From contig NEEC01000154.1 of NCBI GenBank assembly GCA_002189035.1, positions 1 through 63,887 on the forward strand: DNA of 63,887 nt, read 5' to 3'. A model generated the notes under the pieces. That model saw only the letters and a list, made by a program, of their open reading frames with translations. It was not told where the DNA came from and did no database searches. This document shows positions 61,893 to 63,887 of the stretch, piece after piece (position 1 is the first letter of the stretch; every line of letters begins with the position of its first letter). The DNA is from Utricularia gibba. Taxonomy: Eukaryota > Streptophyta > Magnoliopsida > Lamiales > Lentibulariaceae. The position numbers were made by a program, and so were the translations under genes.

Positions 61893-63887
61893 ACGGAATG
61901 GTGCACGAGGCCTGCATCAGGTGTGGGTTGGAACACAACCGTGGCATTGTAAGGGATCGCCTCAAAAACAAAAATTTCACACCTTCCAATGAAATGCATA
62001 TGTTTTGAAAGCGAGAAATCCCATTCGCGTCGAATCGGAAGTCCGAGGTCGCATCATCGCGAACGTCGTGGCCACTTTGTGCACAATTGAAGGCTAATAT
62101 AAGGCAATAATTCGAGCTCTGATACATCGTCGGACGACGAAGCTTCCAAAACGGAAGATGACCGCCCTGGAATGAGCTTCGAAACGGTGTGTCGTGTGCA
62201 ACGTGGCTCATCACGGTTTTCAAGATATCGATAAAAATACGGAATGGTGCACGAGGCCTGCATCAGGTGTGGGTTGGAACACACCGTGCCATTGTAAGGG
62301 ATCGCCTCAAAAAAAAATTTCACACCTTCCAATGAAATGCATATTTTGAAGCGAGAAATCCATTCGCGTCGAATCGGAAGCCCGAGTCGCATCATCGCGA
62401 ACGTCGTGGCCACTTTGTGGCACAATTGAAGGCTAATATAAGGCAATAATTCGAGCTCTGATATATTGTCGGACGACGAAGCTTCAAAAACGGAAGATGA
62501 CCGCTCTGGAATGAGCTTCGAAACGGTGTGTCGTGTGCAACAAGGCTCATCACGGTTTTCAAGATATTTACAAAATACGGAATGGTGCACGAGGCCTGCA
62601 TCAGGTGTGGGTTGGAACACAACCGTGGCATTGTAAGGGTCGCCTCTAAAAAAAAATTTCATACCTTCCAATGAAATCCATATGTTTGAATGCGAGAAAT
62701 CCATTCGCGTCGAATCGGAAGTCCGAGGTCGCATCATCGCGAACGTCGTGGCCACTTTGTGGCACAATTGAAGGCTAATATAAGGCAATAATTCGAGCTC
62801 TGATACATCGTCGGACGACGAAGCTTCAAAAACGGAAGATGACCGCCTCTGAGCTTCGAAACGGTGTGTCGTGTGCAAAAGGCTCATCACGGTTTTCAAG
62901 ATATTACAAAATACGGAATGGTGCACGAGGCCTGCATCAGGTGTGGGTTGGAACACAACCGTGGCATTGTAAGGGTTCGCCTCTAAAAAAAATTTCATAC
63001 CTTCCAATGAAATCCATATGTCTTGAATGCGAGAAAACCCATTCGCGTCGAATCGGAAGTCCGAGGTCGCATCATCGCGACGTCGTGGCCACTTTTGTGG
63101 CACAATTGAAGGCTAATATAAGGCAATAATTCGAGCTCTGATACATCGTCGGACGACGAAGCTTCAAAACGGAAGATGACCGCTGGAATGAGCTTCGAAA
63201 CGGTGTGTCGTGTGCAACGTGGCTCATCACGGTTTCAAGATATCGACAAAATACGGAATGGTGCACGAGGCCTGCATCAGGTGTGGGTTGGAACACAACC
63301 GTGGCATTGTAAGGGATCGCCTCAAAAACGAAAAATTTCACCTTCCAATGAAATCATATGTTTGAAAGCGAGAAATCCATTCGCGTCGAATCGGAAGTCC
63401 GAGGTCGCATCATCGCGAACGTCGTGGCCACTTTGTGGCACAATTGAAGGCTAATATAAGGCAATAATTCGAGCTCTGATATATTGTCGGACGACGAAGC
63501 TTCAAACGGAAGATGACCGCCTGAATGCTTCGAAACGTGTGTCGTGTGCAACGTGGCTCATCACGGTTTTCAAGATATCGATAAAATACGGAATGGTGCA
63601 CGAGGCTGCATCAGGTGTGGGTTGGAACACAACCGTGCCATTGTAAGGGATCGCCTCAAAAACAAAAAATTTCACACCTTCCAATGAAATGCATATCTTT
63701 TGCAAGCGAGAAATCACATTTGCGTCGAATTGGAAGCCCGAGTCGCATCATCGCGTACGTCGTGGCCACTTTGTGGCACAATTGAAGGCTAATATAAGGC
63801 AATAATTCGAGCTCTGATACATCGTCGGACGACGAAGCTTCAAAAACGGAAGATGACCGCTCTGGAATGAGCTTCGAAACGGTGTGT
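61893..63887. repeat. Array block 14: mixed units, last one cut by the window end
   Basis: Units start at 61893, 62239, 62577, 62913, 63253 and 63598. 62577 and 62913 are successive TTTAC/TTAC-started B-like units. The final unit (63598-63887, 290 bp) is A-type with GCATATCTTTTGC and GCGTACG, and stops after GAAACGGTGTGT. No edge of the array and no change in unit is visible, so the satellite continues beyond the window. Confidence 0.9.

Larger units (their letters stand above)
1..63887. repeat. Satellite DNA array, ~340-bp unit (346 bp full length), about 188 units, all head-to-tail
   Basis: The motif ACGGAATGGTGCACG (with occasional single-base losses) recurs 188 times from base 6 to 63598, always in the same orientation. 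The mean spacing is about 340 bp, and nearly all intervals lie between 324 and 346 bp. Other blocks conserved in almost every unit are CAGGTGTGGGTTGGAACACA, CACCTTCCAATGAAAT, GTCGTGGCCAC, TAATATAAGGCAATAATTC, CGGAAGATGACCGC, AATGAGCTTCGAAAC and GGCTCATCACGG. No stretch of more than about 40 bases fails to fit the unit. There is no strand switch, mobile element or unique DNA, and both window ends lie inside the array. Known of such families: satellites of 320-370 bp are common in centromeric or subtelomeric heterochromatin and span two nucleosomes. Inferred: this is the interior of such a domain. I do not recognise the family. Confidence 0.98.

Noticed and set aside
62054-63103. Longest open frame, 349 codons on the minus strand
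   Set aside because: It spans three satellite units and its translation is the same peptide pieces repeated in every unit, shifted between frames. It exists because small losses happen to keep a frame open. There is no codon bias, domain or conserved start.
1-63887. Hundreds of other open frames of 60-270 codons on both strands
   Set aside because: All are translations of the repeat unit. They overlap one another on both strands, begin and end at the same unit positions, and change frame with unit length (346 is not a multiple of three). None is a gene.
1-63887. CRISPR array
   Set aside because: The repeated part is the entire unit of about 340 bp, with no alternation of short identical repeats and unique spacers.
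1-63887. CENP-B box (NTTCGNNNNANNCGGGN)
   Set aside because: The nearest candidate, ATTCGCGTCGAATCGGA in B and C units, has one extra base in the spacer and A for the last G. The word near 9851 (CCCGAGTCGCGTCGAA) is also off by one. I find no exact match by eye.
1-63887. TATA-like word TAATATAAGGC in nearly every unit as a promoter
   Set aside because: The match is short and sits in AT-rich sequence with no other promoter element, transcript or terminator evidence. It is conserved no better than other blocks of the unit.
1-63887. Telomeric repeat or array boundary
   Set aside because: No TTTAGGG/TTAGGG-type run is present, and both window ends are in phase with the satellite.
1-63887. Ribosomal spacer sub-repeats or a coding minisatellite
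   Set aside because: No rRNA sequence is present and nothing unique flanks the repeats. The unit length is not a multiple of three and indels are frequent, so neither reading is supported.

Overview
The whole 63,887-base window is one uninterrupted satellite DNA array. It holds no protein-coding gene, RNA gene, transposon, CRISPR array or promoter that I can support. A unit that I phase from the motif ACGGAATGGTGCACG recurs head-to-tail in one orientation from base 6 to the last full start at base 63598. I located 188 unit starts by eye. The 187 complete intervals average about 340 bp, with a full-length form of 346 bp. The array runs off both ends of the window: bases 1-5 are the tail of one unit, and 63598-63887 is a truncated last unit.

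Arrays of this size and regularity are typical of eukaryotic centromeric, pericentromeric or subtelomeric heterochromatin. 340 bp is about twice a 170-bp nucleosome repeat, a size class common among plant and animal satellites. I do not recognise the family and cannot name the organism. By my hand count on one full-length unit, GC is about 46-47% and CpG is not depleted (about 24 CpG per unit). That argues weakly against a heavily methylated vertebrate genome, or else points to recent homogenisation.

The units are not equivalent. Linked variants define at least three types. Type A has a TGCAAGCGAGAAATCACA core, GAATTGGAAGCCCC, a GCAACAAGG tail and a TTTAC junction to the next unit. Type B has a GGGTTCGCCTCT head, a TGTCTTGAATGCGAGAAAAC core, TTGTCGAACGACAA and a CGAT junction. 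Type C has a TTCATC head, AAAGCGAGAAATCCC, GGAAGTCCGAGG, GTGCGCAACGTGG and a CGA/CGAG/CGAC junction. They form higher-order repeats: A-B dimers of about 685 bp (clearest at 4.4-6.8 kb and 27.6-29.7 kb), a recurring five-unit string A-T'-C-A-B of about 1.7 kb seen five times between 20.5 and 49.7 kb, and a separate CGAC/CGAA alternation at 52.0-54.1 kb. Some stretches lack the TTTAC class (1-4.4 kb and 49.35-57.13 kb); one stretch, 60.2-61.9 kb, consists only of TTTAC-started, largely chimeric units.

Layout: 1-4420 type-C-rich; 4421-6807 dimers; 6808-11076 mixed, with the only two enlarged units (410 and 453 bp); 11077-15835 mixed, with a near-2.05-kb duplication; 15836-20530 mixed; 20531-27644 five-unit repeats; 27645-29705 clean A-B dimers; 29706-32694 a run of short units; 32695-44224 A-B-rich mixture; 44225-49347 five-unit repeats; 49348-57127 without TTTAC; 57128-60186 mixed; 60187-61892 chimeric run; 61893-63887 mixed. 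The many open frames on both strands are by-products of the repeat. All counts were made by hand and may be off by one here and there.
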